From: DASRDB01 sp035652815
Lineage (GTDB): Bacteria > Chloroflexota > Ktedonobacteria > Ktedonobacterales > Ktedonobacteraceae
Direction of reading: 5' to 3'
DNA: 64,000 bases
Assembly (NCBI GenBank): GCA_035652815.1
Contig: DASRDB010000011.1
Span: 310,001-374,000, forward strand
Shown here: in pieces, positions 15,109 through 23,507 of the stretch
Position numbering within the stretch: position 1 is the first letter of the stretch
Layout of the letters: the number at the start of each line of letters is the position of its first letter
Notes under the pieces: generated by a model
Told to the model about the DNA's origin: nothing
The model's input: the letters and a program-made list of their open reading frames with translations, nothing else
Database searches by the model: none
Position numbers and translations under genes: made by a program

Positions 15109-16617
15109 TTATGCCCCAACCACCCGGCGCAGTTGTGCGATAACTTCTTCCAGTTGCGCGGCGGCCTCAGAAGCAGAAGTAGCCCCCTCTACCAGTTGAT
15201 CGGCCACCTGATTGGTGACCTGCATGGCCGTAGAGAAACCTAGACAGTTGCGCTCCTCTTGAATAGAGGCCTTCTTGATATAGTTCGCGGCTGAGATAAC
15301 CTCGCGTAAATATTGTTGCCGCCTGCCGGAATCAAGCCTTTCCCAATTTTGGGAAAGATACTGTACCATTTCGTTCAGTTTATCTGAGGCGACAACGGTG
15401 GCCTTTGCGAAGTACTGCACCGATTCCAGGCCGGTCTGCGCCGACTCCGCGATCCACTTTTGTTCCTGGGCCCTGGCCTGCTCGCGCTCTGAAAAGATCT
15501 TCAGCATCTGGCTGCTTTTTGTGAGTGAAGTAACGGAACGCAGGATCGGGCGTGTCATATTGCGCCCGATTAGCAGACCGACCAGGGCGGCCAGCAGCGT
15601 AATTACCGCAGCGATAATCAATAGAGAGATATCCTGCTGGCTGGCCGCGCCGGTGATGGTACTGACTGGCCTGAGGACAACGTATGTCCAGGGAACAACC
15701 TGGCAGCTTACCTGATAGGCCTGAAACGCCTGTGTCTGTTCTACAGGCGTGAATTGATACGATGCCTCGCTGACCTGTCGCTGACTGGCAAGCGTTGGAT
15801 CAAAGTCCCGCGTATTGTTCACTGCGCCACCGCCGTAGAGATTTTCGCTTTGTATCTGTTGCTGGAACTGGGGCGAGAGCGGCGCAGAGGCCTTAAAGAG
15901 GATGGCAGGCAAGGTGGTCAGGGTCGAATCGACGTTTGTGTATGCAATGCGCACGCCATGTCCATCGAGGATCATCGCGTAGCTCCCTGTCGCCGCGTTT
16001 GTCTCGTTATTCACTGCTGTCCAGACCTCATTGAGCAGAAGTGTTGCGCGGGCGATGCCTGCCACCGTTCCCCGAGCGGATGGAATGGATGTATAAATAT
16101 CGACATACGCCATGTTGAGGTTTGGATTAAAGTACACATCTGAGATGACCGTCTTGTTTGGACGCTGCAATTGCGCCAAAATTTCCGGCGGAATAGCAAA
16201 ATTTCCGCGCTTCGCAGGATTGGTGGGATAGGAAAGCAGGATGTTCTCGTGCGTATCAAATAAGGTCCAATTGTTATAGTTCGCGTCCAGGCTGTACCCG
16301 AGTTGTAATTCCTTCCTGGCCTCATTGGCATAATTGGGATTCCCGGCGAGGAATTGTTGGATGGCGTAGAAATGTCCCAGGGCCTCCTGATCTTCTTCGC
16401 GGGCAATGAACAGTGAGTCGATGGCTTGCACATGAGACTGAGCATCCTGCTTCATCTCAGTGATGGCCTGGTTGGTTAAGGTCGGGCGTAGGATCGCTTC
16501 ACTGCTGAAAATGGTAATGAGCAGGGGCAGTATTACCGCAGCAATCAGCAGGGCGGAGATACGCATGGTAAGAGAAAAACCCTTACGCGAAAGTGGCGGG
16601 TATGCGGAACCCGGCAT
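15109..16617 (-). CDS. Membrane receptor with Cache-like extracellular sensor
   Basis: A 502-residue protein with a membrane segment near 18-40, an extracellular ~290-residue region and a second membrane segment near 330-350 that ends in GRNMTRPILRSV, a HAMP-like start. The extracellular part has the look of a double Cache domain (WTLFDTHENILLSYP, ISDVYFNPNLNMAYVDIYTS, SYAMILDGHGVRIAYT). The cytoplasmic tail (~150 residues) is helical but lacks the conserved chemoreceptor hairpin tip, a kinase domain or a GGDEF domain. ATG 16617 is favoured by AAGGAG at ideal spacing. The earlier ATG at 16653 overlaps the preceding stop (ATGA) and is possible. Confidence 0.75.
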   Translation of the reverse strand: MPGSAYPPLSRKGFSLTMRISALLIAAVILPLLITIFSSEAILRPTLTNQAITEMKQDAQSHVQAIDSLFIAREEDQEALGHFYAIQQFLAGNPNYANEARKELQLGYSLDANYNNWTLFDTHENILLSYPTNPAKRGNFAIPPEILAQLQRPNKTVISDVYFNPNLNMAYVDIYTSIPSARGTVAGIARATLLLNEVWTAVNNETNAATGSYAMILDGHGVRIAYTNVDSTLTTLPAILFKASAPLSPQFQQQIQSENLYGGGAVNNTRDFDPTLASQRQVSEASYQFTPVEQTQAFQAYQVSCQVVPWTYVVLRPVSTITGAASQQDISLLIIAAVITLLAALVGLLIGRNMTRPILRSVTSLTKSSQMLKIFSEREQARAQEQKWIAESAQTGLESVQYFAKATVVASDKLNEMVQYLSQNWERLDSGRRQQYLREVISAANYIKKASIQEERNCLGFSTAMQVTNQVADQLVEGATSASEAAAQLEEVIAQLRRVVGA

Positions 16618-16649
16618 AGCAAACTCCTTCTTTTTGAAGAACGTAGTAC

Positions 16650-17189
16650 TCATTGTTGGATGAGGCCTGCCTGCTTTAAATCGTCGAGCAAGACCTGCAC
16701 TTCATCAGGGCTGCGCGCCATTAAACGCGCCAGCACTGTCAGACTCCTTTGACCATTGATAAGCAATAACAGGCGTCTATGTATGCGCGACAGGCGAGTG
16801 GTTTCAGGGCGGCTAATCGCCGTCTCGCCCGCCTGGGAAAGCCTGGGAAAGGGCGAGTGAATGGCGTTTTTAGAGGCAGGGGGGCCGGAAAGCAGAGGTC
16901 TGCTGCTATGGTTCGAAGCAGGTGACCCGGAGGGCAGCGTAGCATTACTTGTGTGAATAAAAGAAAAACGACAACTTCCCCAGGTTTGCAGGTAATTGAA
17001 GGCAGTCACGCCGCTATAAGGACCGGCGCGAGCGTCAACAGCTCTGCCGTTCACAAATACAATATATCCCTCTTCGATGGTCTGTCCCGCGTTGCGCTCA
17101 ACGGTGAGCGTTCCACTACGATATCCAAGTTGCAGGATTTGAATGATGTTCGCGAGACTATCGGTCTGTGTTTCGCGTTGCGGCTGCAT
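16650..17189 (-). CDS. DUF4388 (PATAN-type) domain protein
   Basis: A 179-residue protein. Residues ~10-85 match the DUF4388 pattern: SLANIIQILQLGYRSGTLTV, GYIVFVNGRAVDA, then VTAFNYLQTWGSCRFSF. A Ser/Pro-rich linker follows, and the C-terminus (~130-179) is a small winged-helix-like tail (RSLTVLARLMARSPDEVQVL). DUF4388 is common in bacterial signalling proteins. It starts the leftward group that continues with the Cache receptor and binding protein, so it may act in the same pathway. Confidence 0.8.
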   Translation of the reverse strand: MQPQRETQTDSLANIIQILQLGYRSGTLTVERNAGQTIEEGYIVFVNGRAVDARAGPYSGVTAFNYLQTWGSCRFSFIHTSNATLPSGSPASNHSSRPLLSGPPASKNAIHSPFPRLSQAGETAISRPETTRLSRIHRRLLLLINGQRSLTVLARLMARSPDEVQVLLDDLKQAGLIQQ

Positions 17190-17340
17190 AGATTTTTCCC
17201 GGTCGCCAGCGACCCAAGCACATACATAAAGGCGGTGTCATTCCAGGTAGTGGATGTACAATTGATGAATGTCCCCTTCCAATCGAAACCATTCCTTCAC
17301 GCCATTTTTGTCACCACCCTATGGGGTGGTCATTGGAGAA

Positions 17341-17370
17341 GCAGTCCCTCACCGACCGGTGAGGGACTGC
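17341..17370. repeat. Perfect 13-bp hairpin
   Basis: GCAGTCCCTCACC and GGTGAGGGACTGC flank a 4-base loop. A smaller hairpin ACCACCC/GGGTGGT lies just upstream at 17313-17330. Neither is followed by a T-run, so their role is unclear. Confidence 0.7.
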
Positions 17371-17637
17371 AAGCCGACAGTGAAATGTGTTATTCTTTTC
17401 ACTTAAACGAACATTGTTCTCTTCTCGATAAGACCCACATTCCAGACCCGGGACAATGGAAAACGCCTGCTTATCTATCTGGATAGCGTTCCGTCCGGGT
17501 CTACCTTTGATCCAACTATTCTGATGGGATAAGTCATCGCCCTGTTTGGATGTTACAGGCCTGCTTCTCTCTGAGAGTAGAATCAACCGGTATCGACACA
17601 CAAGGGACACACTATTTTTTTATGCAAGAATCATGCC

Positions 17638-17776
17638 AAAAAGTGTGCTATACAATAAATATTTCCATCAAAAAGTGTGCTATTGATAATTCCACCAAAA
17701 AGTGCGCTTCGATTTTTTCATCAGGCCTGTATGGCTCTGTGAATGCTTATCCGTATCTTTTACATAGCACACTTTT
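17638..17776. promoter_or_regulatory. Cluster of AAAAAGTGTGCTAT-like repeats
   Basis: Direct copies occur at 17638-17651, 17670-17683 and (as AAAAAGTGCGCTT) 17697-17709. An inverted copy (ATAGCACACTTTT) is at 17764-17776, and a weaker one (ACACACTTTG) follows near 17786. Spacing of 32 and 27 bases between direct copies and the position upstream of a gene suggest protein-binding sites. Confidence 0.5.
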
Positions 17777-17910
17777 GTAGAGGTTACACACTTTGGACTG
17801 TGTTGTTTTCTTTAGGGGTATTTGTCACATTTTTGCGGTCGGTGGGTGGCTTCCGTTCCCCCAAGCTGTTTGCAAACAATTTGACACTCACTCCTGTCTC
17901 TAACATGTGT

Positions 17911-17940
17911 TTGACCAGCTATCAACAGCAGTGCTATACT
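17911..17940 (+). promoter_or_regulatory. Sigma-70-type promoter of the aminopeptidase gene
   Basis: TTGACC (17911-17916) and TATACT (17935-17940) are separated by 18 bases, each matching five of six consensus positions. It would give a leader of about 105 bases before the ATG at 18052. Confidence 0.55.
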
Positions 17941-18051
17941 TGCACGTGTTGGGCTGTCGAGGAAAGTAGCACTTTTTGTATCCCCTGCTTCGCTCTGTTT
18001 TGAGCATGAGATGGCTTCTTATGCCAATCAATATAGAGAAAGGAACCTGTT

Positions 18052-19152
18052 ATGGTAGATTTGCGTGTCCAAAAGCTGGCGAAGGTGCTGGTGCAGTACT
18101 CGCTGCGTCTTCAGCCAGGAGATAAATTGCAGATCGTCAGCGCTGATGTTGCGGCTCCGTTGATTCGAGAAGTCTATCGAGAAGCTGTGCGGGCGGGGGC
18201 GTATCCTGAAACACATATCATTATTGATGGCCTGGAAGAAATCTTGCTGAAAGAGGGCAATGACGAGCAGTTAGCCTATTTTTCGGACCTGTACAAGTTG
18301 TCGAATGAGTATTATGATGCTTCGCTCGTCATCTGGGCGCAGTGGAATACAAAAAGCTTGAGTGGTGTCAAGCCTGAACGTATGGCGTTACGAGGTGCGG
18401 CGCGCGCCCCCTTACTCAAACGTTCGCTTGAACGAATAGCAGTGGGTGAATTGCGCTGGTGTGGGACGCTCTACCCGACCCACTCGAGCGCGCAAGAAGC
18501 TGGCATGTCGCTGAGCGACTACGAGGATTTTGTGTATGGGGTGGGCATGCTCGATCTGGATGATCCGATTGCAGCCTGGAAGAAAGTCTACGAGGAGCAG
18601 CAGCGGATCGTCGATTTTCTGGATCAGCACGATGAAATTCATATCGTGGCTCCCGGCACAGACATTACCTATCGCGTGGGCGGCAGGAAGTGGATCAATT
18701 GCGCGGGTACGGAGAATTTTCCTGATGGCGAGGTCTTCAGCGGGCCGATTGAGAACTCGGTCAATGGCACTGTGCTGTTCAGCTATCCGGCGATCTACGA
18801 TGGCAACGAGGTCGCGGATGTGCGCCTGACCTTCAAGGATGGCAAGGTGGTCGAGAGTTCAGCCAGCCGGGGCCTGTCATTCTTGAATGGCATGCTGGAT
18901 ATGGACGCGGGTTCGCGCTACGTGGGCGAGGTCGCCTTCGGGCTGAACTACAACATTAAAGGCTTCTCGAAGGACACTCTATTCGATGAGAAGATCGGCG
19001 GCACCATGCACATGGCGCTCGGCGCATCGCTGCCCGAGACAGGCGGCGTGAACGAGTCCGGCCTGCACTGGGACATGGTGTGCGACCTGCGCGAGGGTAA
19101 GGTATACGCCGATGGAAAGCTGTGTTACGAGAACGGGCGCTTTATCATTTAA
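18052..19152 (+). CDS. M29-family metalloaminopeptidase
   Basis: A 366-residue protein of the thermophilic aminopeptidase family (AmpS/AmpT/PepS). These are cytoplasmic enzymes with two metal ions that remove N-terminal residues from peptides. Length and order of motifs fit: an N-terminal domain with KVLVQYSLRLQPGDKL and a C-terminal catalytic half with NFPDGEVFSGPIENSVNG, ASRGLSFLNGMLDMD, RYVGEVAFGLN and the HMALGASLPETGG segment. Glu, His and Asp metal ligands are expected there. AAAGGAA precedes the ATG. The alpha/beta hydrolase gene follows after 32 bases. Confidence 0.93.
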   Translation: MVDLRVQKLAKVLVQYSLRLQPGDKLQIVSADVAAPLIREVYREAVRAGAYPETHIIIDGLEEILLKEGNDEQLAYFSDLYKLSNEYYDASLVIWAQWNTKSLSGVKPERMALRGAARAPLLKRSLERIAVGELRWCGTLYPTHSSAQEAGMSLSDYEDFVYGVGMLDLDDPIAAWKKVYEEQQRIVDFLDQHDEIHIVAPGTDITYRVGGRKWINCAGTENFPDGEVFSGPIENSVNGTVLFSYPAIYDGNEVADVRLTFKDGKVVESSASRGLSFLNGMLDMDAGSRYVGEVAFGLNYNIKGFSKDTLFDEKIGGTMHMALGASLPETGGVNESGLHWDMVCDLREGKVYADGKLCYENGRFII

Positions 19153-19184
19153 GCGCCCTTATTTATTAAGGAAGGAGCCACATT

Positions 19185-20012
19185 ATGACTGTGGCAGCGC
19201 AGCAAGGATTCGCCGAGGTCAATAGGACACGGCTGTACTACGAGGTCGCGGGAAGTGGGCATCCACTGGTGTTGATTCACGGCGGCTTAATGGATAACAC
19301 GATGTGGGATGAGCAATTCGCGGCCTTCGCGCAGTGCTATCGCACCATTCGCTACGATATACGCGCCTTTGGACAATCTGATTTACCAACGGGCAGCGAA
19401 CCATATTCGATGTACGAAGACCTCCATGCCCTGTTGAAATTTCTGGGTGTTGAGAAGACCTATATGCTGGGTCTTTCAATGGGTGGCTCAATCGCCATCG
19501 ATTTCACACTGGCGCATCCCGAGATGGTGGACGCGCTGGTACTGGTTGGCCCTGGCTTGAATGGCTATGATTTTACACCCGGAGATATGGCACCGCTTTT
19601 CGAGGAGGAAGAGGCAGCTTACGAGCGCGGCGACTTTGAGCAGGCCAGTGAGCTTGAAAACCGTATCTGGGTGGACGGCAGGGGGCGTACACCTGAGCAG
19701 GTGAATCCGGCTGTACGCAAGCATGTCTACGACATGAATTTGCATAACTACCAGCGCATGGCAGGCAAAGACTTGCCCGAGCCGCAGAAGCTGGAGCCAC
19801 TTGCTAACACACGCCTGGGAGAAATTCGCGTTCCTACGCTCATCATCGTCGGAGATCGGGATGTGCAGGCCATCCAGGATATTGTGGATATCCTGGCAAA
19901 AGAGATTCCTGGCGCGCAAAAGGTCGTGATGCGTGACACGGCGCACGTGCCAAATATGGAGAAGCCAGACGAGTTTAACCGTATTGTGCTGGATTTTCTC
20001 CAATCTCTGTAG
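19185..20012 (+). CDS. Alpha/beta hydrolase
   Basis: A 275-residue alpha/beta-hydrolase fold protein without a signal peptide. It shows the oxyanion strand LVLIHGGLMDNTMWD, the nucleophile elbow GLSMGGS, the acid in VGDRDVQ and the catalytic His in DTAHVPNMEKP. The substrate cannot be told; similar sequences are annotated as esterases, lactonases or haloperoxidase-like. It follows the M29 aminopeptidase with AAGGAG upstream. Its stop codon TAG lies inside the end of a family B repeat (TGTAGGG at 20008). Confidence 0.9.
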   Translation: MTVAAQQGFAEVNRTRLYYEVAGSGHPLVLIHGGLMDNTMWDEQFAAFAQCYRTIRYDIRAFGQSDLPTGSEPYSMYEDLHALLKFLGVEKTYMLGLSMGGSIAIDFTLAHPEMVDALVLVGPGLNGYDFTPGDMAPLFEEEEAAYERGDFEQASELENRIWVDGRGRTPEQVNPAVRKHVYDMNLHNYQRMAGKDLPEPQKLEPLANTRLGEIRVPTLIIVGDRDVQAIQDIVDILAKEIPGAQKVVMRDTAHVPNMEKPDEFNRIVLDFLQSL

Positions 20013-20196
20013 GGACGCGATGATGATCTTTTACAAATAAAGGGAGAATACCCAGGCATGTCATCCTGAGCGCAGCGAAGAATCTCCGGTGGGGCGCACG
20101 CTCCTGCCCCGCGACCGAGATTCTTCGCTGCGCTCAGGATGACATGGGGTGAGCATTCCCTGGTATGTTGTAAAAATGCATCATCGCGTCCCTACA
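20008..20196. repeat. Composite nested palindrome between convergent genes
   Basis: Outer ends TGTAGGGACGCGATGATG (20008) and its complement ending CCTACA (20196) enclose a middle layer (GGGAGAATACCC against GAGCATTCCC) and a family A palindrome (20059-20144). The TAG in each outer end is the stop codon of the flanking gene: 20010-20012 for the hydrolase and 20192-20194 (minus strand) for the glycosylase. The unit therefore fills exactly the space between the two coding regions. Confidence 0.9.
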
Positions 20197-21142
20197 TGGT
20201 TTCCGCCGCCTTCTCCATATCGGGTATGGTGGCGATGCGCGAGTATAAGGCCCAGAAACCTTGCGTGTCGCCGTAACGATCAATAATGGGTTGGATATCA
20301 TTGGGTGTCATCGGCTGTCCCTGATTGTAGATTTTTTCGGCGGCTTTGAGTAGTTCCTTGTCGATGGATGAGACGCCCTCCATGCGCCCGAGACCGCGAA
20401 CCAGGATGAAGTGCAGCGACCACTCGCCGATGCCGCGAATGGATTTGAGGGCCGCCGCTACCTCGTCGTAGTTGCCGCTGCGCAGCCAGTGTTCATCGAC
20501 TTCGAGGAAGTAGTGAATTACCGCTTGTAGATAGTCCACTTTGCGCGTGTTGCGTACCACTGTTGCCAGTTCGGTCGGGTCTACTGCCGCCAGTTGCTGC
20601 GGTTCGGGAAAAGCGCAATAGGTTTCCCCGTTGATGGTGATGCTTGTTCCCCAACGTTCAACCAGTGCAAGCTTGATTTGGTGCGCGATGGGCAGGGGAA
20701 TGCGCTGGCAGAGAACGGCCCAACAGGTAATCTCAAATGGGGTCAGGAATTTTGGCTGGTGCAGGCCATACAGGCGTGAAATGATCAGCGCGAATTGTGG
20801 GTCTGCCTGTCCAATGCTGTAGAATGGCGCGAGATCGTCATCCAGGCTCAGAAAGAAGCGTATGCGGTCGCGCATGGCTTCGTGTGCGTCCTCGTCCAAC
20901 GGCTGCTCAGAGTAGAGGGTGTAGCTCAGGGCTGGCTGATCAATGGTTCCGCTATTGCGCAGCTCGAAGGCTACAGCGCGACCGTTGAGCGTTACGGCTT
21001 TGGTGAGGGAGAGATTGTCGATGGCCTGCTCTCCTGCTGTGGGGCTGAAGGCATCCAGAAAGCCGAGCGATTTGGCAAAATCAAAGGGTGGGCGCGGTAC
21101 GAGCGTGCCTGTAATGGTGGAAAGAGTAGTGGTTGGCTGCAT
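20192..21142 (-). CDS. HhH-GPD DNA glycosylase (AlkA-like)
   Basis: A 316-residue DNA base-excision glycosylase. The helix-hairpin-helix is clear in the C-terminal half (LKSIRGIGEWSLHFILVRGL) and is followed by VSSIDKELLKA, whose Asp fits the catalytic Asp of the family. The N-terminal ~100 residues match the AlkA-type beta domain. Such enzymes remove alkylated purines. The start is uncertain by a few codons. Its stop codon lies in the end of a composite repeat, so the last residue may be set by the repeat. Confidence 0.85.
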   Translation of the reverse strand: MQPTTTLSTITGTLVPRPPFDFAKSLGFLDAFSPTAGEQAIDNLSLTKAVTLNGRAVAFELRNSGTIDQPALSYTLYSEQPLDEDAHEAMRDRIRFFLSLDDDLAPFYSIGQADPQFALIISRLYGLHQPKFLTPFEITCWAVLCQRIPLPIAHQIKLALVERWGTSITINGETYCAFPEPQQLAAVDPTELATVVRNTRKVDYLQAVIHYFLEVDEHWLRSGNYDEVAAALKSIRGIGEWSLHFILVRGLGRMEGVSSIDKELLKAAEKIYNQGQPMTPNDIQPIIDRYGDTQGFWALYSRIATIPDMEKAAETM

Positions 21143-21292
21143 GGCTGTGTTCTCCTTCTGGCTGTACTATTCATTCTCGGAAAAGCGTTCTTTCCTTCAT
21201 CTGAGGGAAGTATAACCTGGGGTTGTGACAACAGTATGTCAGCAGCGAAACGAATATTTTTTGCACAAAAAAACAAAAGCCAGTCATATAGC

Positions 21293-21373
21293 GACCGGAA
21301 GCCACCCGCAAGGGGATGGCTCTATAATACGAAGAGGCCTGTAGAGCCATCCCCTTGCGGGTGGCTTCCGGTC
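21293..21373. repeat. Perfect 32-bp palindrome
   Basis: An arm starting GACCGGAAGCCACCCGCAAG (21293-21324) has an exact complement at 21342-21373 around a 17-base loop. Its sequence is unrelated to families A and B. It sits in the gap between the divergent glycosylase and response-regulator genes, so it is not a shared terminator. Confidence 0.9.
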
Positions 21374-21394
21374 ACGTATACGGAAATGAATTTT

Positions 21395-21423
21395 TTGCAT
21401 CACAGTATCACTTGTGTTATCAT
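21395..21423 (+). promoter_or_regulatory. Promoter of the response-regulator gene
   Basis: TTGCAT (21395-21400), a 17-base spacer and TATCAT (21418-21423). The GTG start is about 40 bases further on. Confidence 0.5.
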
Positions 21424-21468
21424 TCCCCTGATTAGCGCAGCTGTTTATTTCTAGAAGGAGACAAGAGG

Positions 21469-21897
21469 GTGGCTGCACGCATTCTCGTGGTTAATGACAC
21501 GCAAGAAATATTGGAGTTGTTCCGGGCGTTGCTGGAAGGCGAGGGATACGAGGTAATCTTGTCGGGCTTTCCCTTTCAAGACGTCAGCGATATTGAAAAG
21601 ATTGCGCCAGACCTGATCATTTTAGATTTTGTTTTCGGCGATCAGAAAAGCGGGTGGCAGATGTTGCAGATGCTCAAGATGCAGCGCTCAACTGCCACCA
21701 TCCCTGTGATTGTTTGCACTGCCGCGCTCGCGATGGTGCGCGAACAAGAGGGCTACCTGGTTTCTCAAGGGGTTCATGTAGTCTATAAACCATTCGATAT
21801 CGATCACTTGCTGAAAAATGTGCAGGAACTGCTCGGCATGCACGAACACGCCTCGTTTATCGCTGAGGATGAGGATAGGAAAAAGAAAAAACGATAA
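21469..21897 (+). CDS. Single-domain response regulator
   Basis: A 142-residue receiver-only protein. The phosphoacceptor Asp lies in DLIILDFVFGDQ, the conserved Thr/Ser region in PVIVCTAAL and the Lys in VVYKPF. There is no output domain; the last ~20 residues are a charged tail ending in a run of lysines. It starts with GTG, supported by GAAGGAG eight bases upstream. No sensor kinase is adjacent, so the partner is unknown. Confidence 0.92.
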   Translation: MAARILVVNDTQEILELFRALLEGEGYEVILSGFPFQDVSDIEKIAPDLIILDFVFGDQKSGWQMLQMLKMQRSTATIPVIVCTAALAMVREQEGYLVSQGVHVVYKPFDIDHLLKNVQELLGMHEHASFIAEDEDRKKKKR

Positions 21898-21956
21898 TTG
21901 GGCCGCTTGGGCTGGCTCGCCTCGGGAATACTCAGGCGACAAGGAGAGAGAAAGAT

Positions 21957-22673
21957 ATGAAAAAAGTGGCGTTCGGTTTCGTAGTGGCATTGATGGTAGC
22001 ATTATTTTCTACAGGAGTGGCTGCTGCTCAAGGGCAATATACTTCAGGCTCGACGGGTGTTGATGTTAGCTGGCCGAATTGCAATGCCAGCATTCCCAGC
22101 GGCGCAACTTTTGGAATTGTAGGGGTGACGGATGGGCAGGGTTACTCAACCAATCCATGTATAGCGAAAGAGGCCAGTCATTTTAAGAACCTGAGTTTAT
22201 ACGTCAATACAGGCTGGTATGATAAGTCGAGCCACATTAATCCTTCATACCCTAAAGTGTGCGCAGCAGGAGACAATAACTGCCTTGCCTATAATTACGG
22301 CTATAATGCAGGCATCTACGCGCTCAATGCGGCACAGAGCGCGGGTGTTTCCAGCGCGACCTGGTGGCTGGACGTGGAAACCAGCAATACCTGGAATAGC
22401 AACGTTGCGCAGAATCAGAACAGCTTGCAGGGCGAGTATGACGCTCTGGCAGCTAATAGTGTTACAACCATCGGCGTGTATAGCACGACAGCGCAGTGGC
22501 AAACTATTACGGGCGGCTGGCAAAACAACTGGCCTTCGTGGGGCGCAACAACCTGGACAACCGCTAAACAGGCAATGACCTATTGTACTGGACACCAGTT
22601 CACAGGGGGGCCGAGTTATTTGATGCAGTACCTGCCGAAAAATTCAAAGGTGGATTGGGATGTAGCTTGTTGA
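21957..22673 (+). CDS. Secreted GH25-like domain protein
   Basis: A 238-residue secreted protein. Residues 1-24 form a Sec signal peptide cleaved near AAA-QG. The mature part starts with GVDVSWPNC and includes ATWWLDVET and TTIGVYSTTAQW, as in the lysozyme-like TIM barrel family GH25. Several Cys residues suggest disulfides. Members act on peptidoglycan or other glycans, but activity is unproven for this branch. A GGAGAG ribosome site precedes the ATG. Confidence 0.8.
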   Translation: MKKVAFGFVVALMVALFSTGVAAAQGQYTSGSTGVDVSWPNCNASIPSGATFGIVGVTDGQGYSTNPCIAKEASHFKNLSLYVNTGWYDKSSHINPSYPKVCAAGDNNCLAYNYGYNAGIYALNAAQSAGVSSATWWLDVETSNTWNSNVAQNQNSLQGEYDALAANSVTTIGVYSTTAQWQTITGGWQNNWPSWGATTWTTAKQAMTYCTGHQFTGGPSYLMQYLPKNSKVDWDVAC

Positions 22674-22717
22674 TTTTGCTCTCGTCCAAAATTATGTAAA
22701 ATAACACATTTTTCCTC

Positions 22718-22746
22718 TTGAAAATGAGATAGCAATATGTTATATT
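22718..22746 (+). promoter_or_regulatory. Sigma-70-type promoter
   Basis: TTGAAA (22718-22723) and TATATT (22741-22746) are 17 bases apart, each with five consensus matches. It lies about 60 bases upstream of the small membrane protein gene at 22807. Confidence 0.55.
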
Positions 22747-22806
22747 TAGTTTATTGCTGAATGCTATATTCTGGATGCTGAAGAATAGCAAAAGAGAGAA
22801 AAAGCC

Positions 22807-23211
22807 ATGATTGGTAATGGGAAACGGCGTTTCTATCGCTTTAGTCTGGCATCAACAATCTGTTTTCTGTGCGCTTTAGCTTTGTATGATGTGCAAGCGT
22901 TGGCTTCTCAGGACGCTATTATTCCAGCAGTAGATGTGTTCATGATATTCGGTGTCGGCCTCTTTTTAAAAGGGTTCGAGTCCCTATGCTATCAGGATGA
23001 ATATGATCGCTTTGAGCAGGTGTATCCATGCGAACATTATGCGCGCCTGTTCTATGGAGTCGGCTTTAGCGTGCTTTTCACAACCGGTTTCCTTCTTCTA
23101 TGGACCATGATAATGGGCGCGGCCAATTTACAGGAACAGGGAGTGCTTGGCTTTGGGTTGTTGGTAGTGGGGGGATGCCTGGCTATTGGAAGGTCAAGCC
23201 AGAGTGTTTGA
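22807..23211 (+). CDS. Small membrane protein of unknown function
   Basis: A 134-residue protein with hydrophobic segments near residues 12-30, 38-55, 80-105 and 110-128, so three or four membrane helices. A charged loop with CYQDEYDRFEQVYPCEHYAR separates the halves. No family is recognised. It is preceded by a good promoter and GAGAGAAA, and is followed by the convergent tRNA genes. Confidence 0.6.
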   Translation: MIGNGKRRFYRFSLASTICFLCALALYDVQALASQDAIIPAVDVFMIFGVGLFLKGFESLCYQDEYDRFEQVYPCEHYARLFYGVGFSVLFTTGFLLLWTMIMGAANLQEQGVLGFGLLVVGGCLAIGRSSQSV

Positions 23212-23232
23212 GAGAAAGAAGATTGGGAAAGA

Positions 23233-23306
23233 TGGGCGACAAGGGACTCGAACCCCTGACCTACTGCGTGTAAAGCAGCCGCTCTAACCAACTGAGCTAG
23301 TCGCCC
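23233..23306 (-). tRNA. tRNA-Val (anticodon UAC)
   Basis: Full cloverleaf on the minus strand: acceptor GGGCGAC/GTCGCCC, D arm GCTCAGTTGGTTAGAGC, anticodon loop TTTACAC within GCTGC/GCAGT, and T loop TTCGAGT. The discriminator base is A and CCA is not encoded. Confidence 0.95.
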
Positions 23307-23357
23307 CTGAATAACGATGTATAGGGCTGGATGTGTTTTGTGCTAAGGAGAAGTGGA

Positions 23358-23439
23358 TGCCCTCGAGTGGACTCGAACCACCACGCCCATACGGGCACAG
23401 GCCCTCAACCTGCTGCGTATACCATTCCGCCACGAGGGC
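23358..23439 (-). tRNA. tRNA-Leu (anticodon GAG)
   Basis: Minus-strand class II tRNA of 82 bases: acceptor GCCCTCG/CGAGGGC, anticodon loop TTGAGGG within GCAGG/CCTGT, long variable arm GCCCGTATGGGC and T loop TTCGAGT. CCA is not encoded. It lies about 50 bases upstream of tRNA-Val on the same strand. Confidence 0.95.
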
Positions 23440-23507
23440 AATTCGTCTAACGAATTACGGGAACTATTTTATACCTCTCCTTGTGATTTGTCAACGCTTT
23501 TGCGGAT

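Larger units (their letters stand above)
17190..18051. other. Long non-coding region between divergent units
   Basis: About 860 bases without a convincing gene. It contains two hairpins (17313-17330 and 17341-17370), a cluster of AAAAAGTGTGCTAT-like repeats (17638-17776), and a good promoter for the aminopeptidase gene (17911-17940). The short reading frames here have no ribosome sites or recognisable sequence. Confidence 0.6.
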
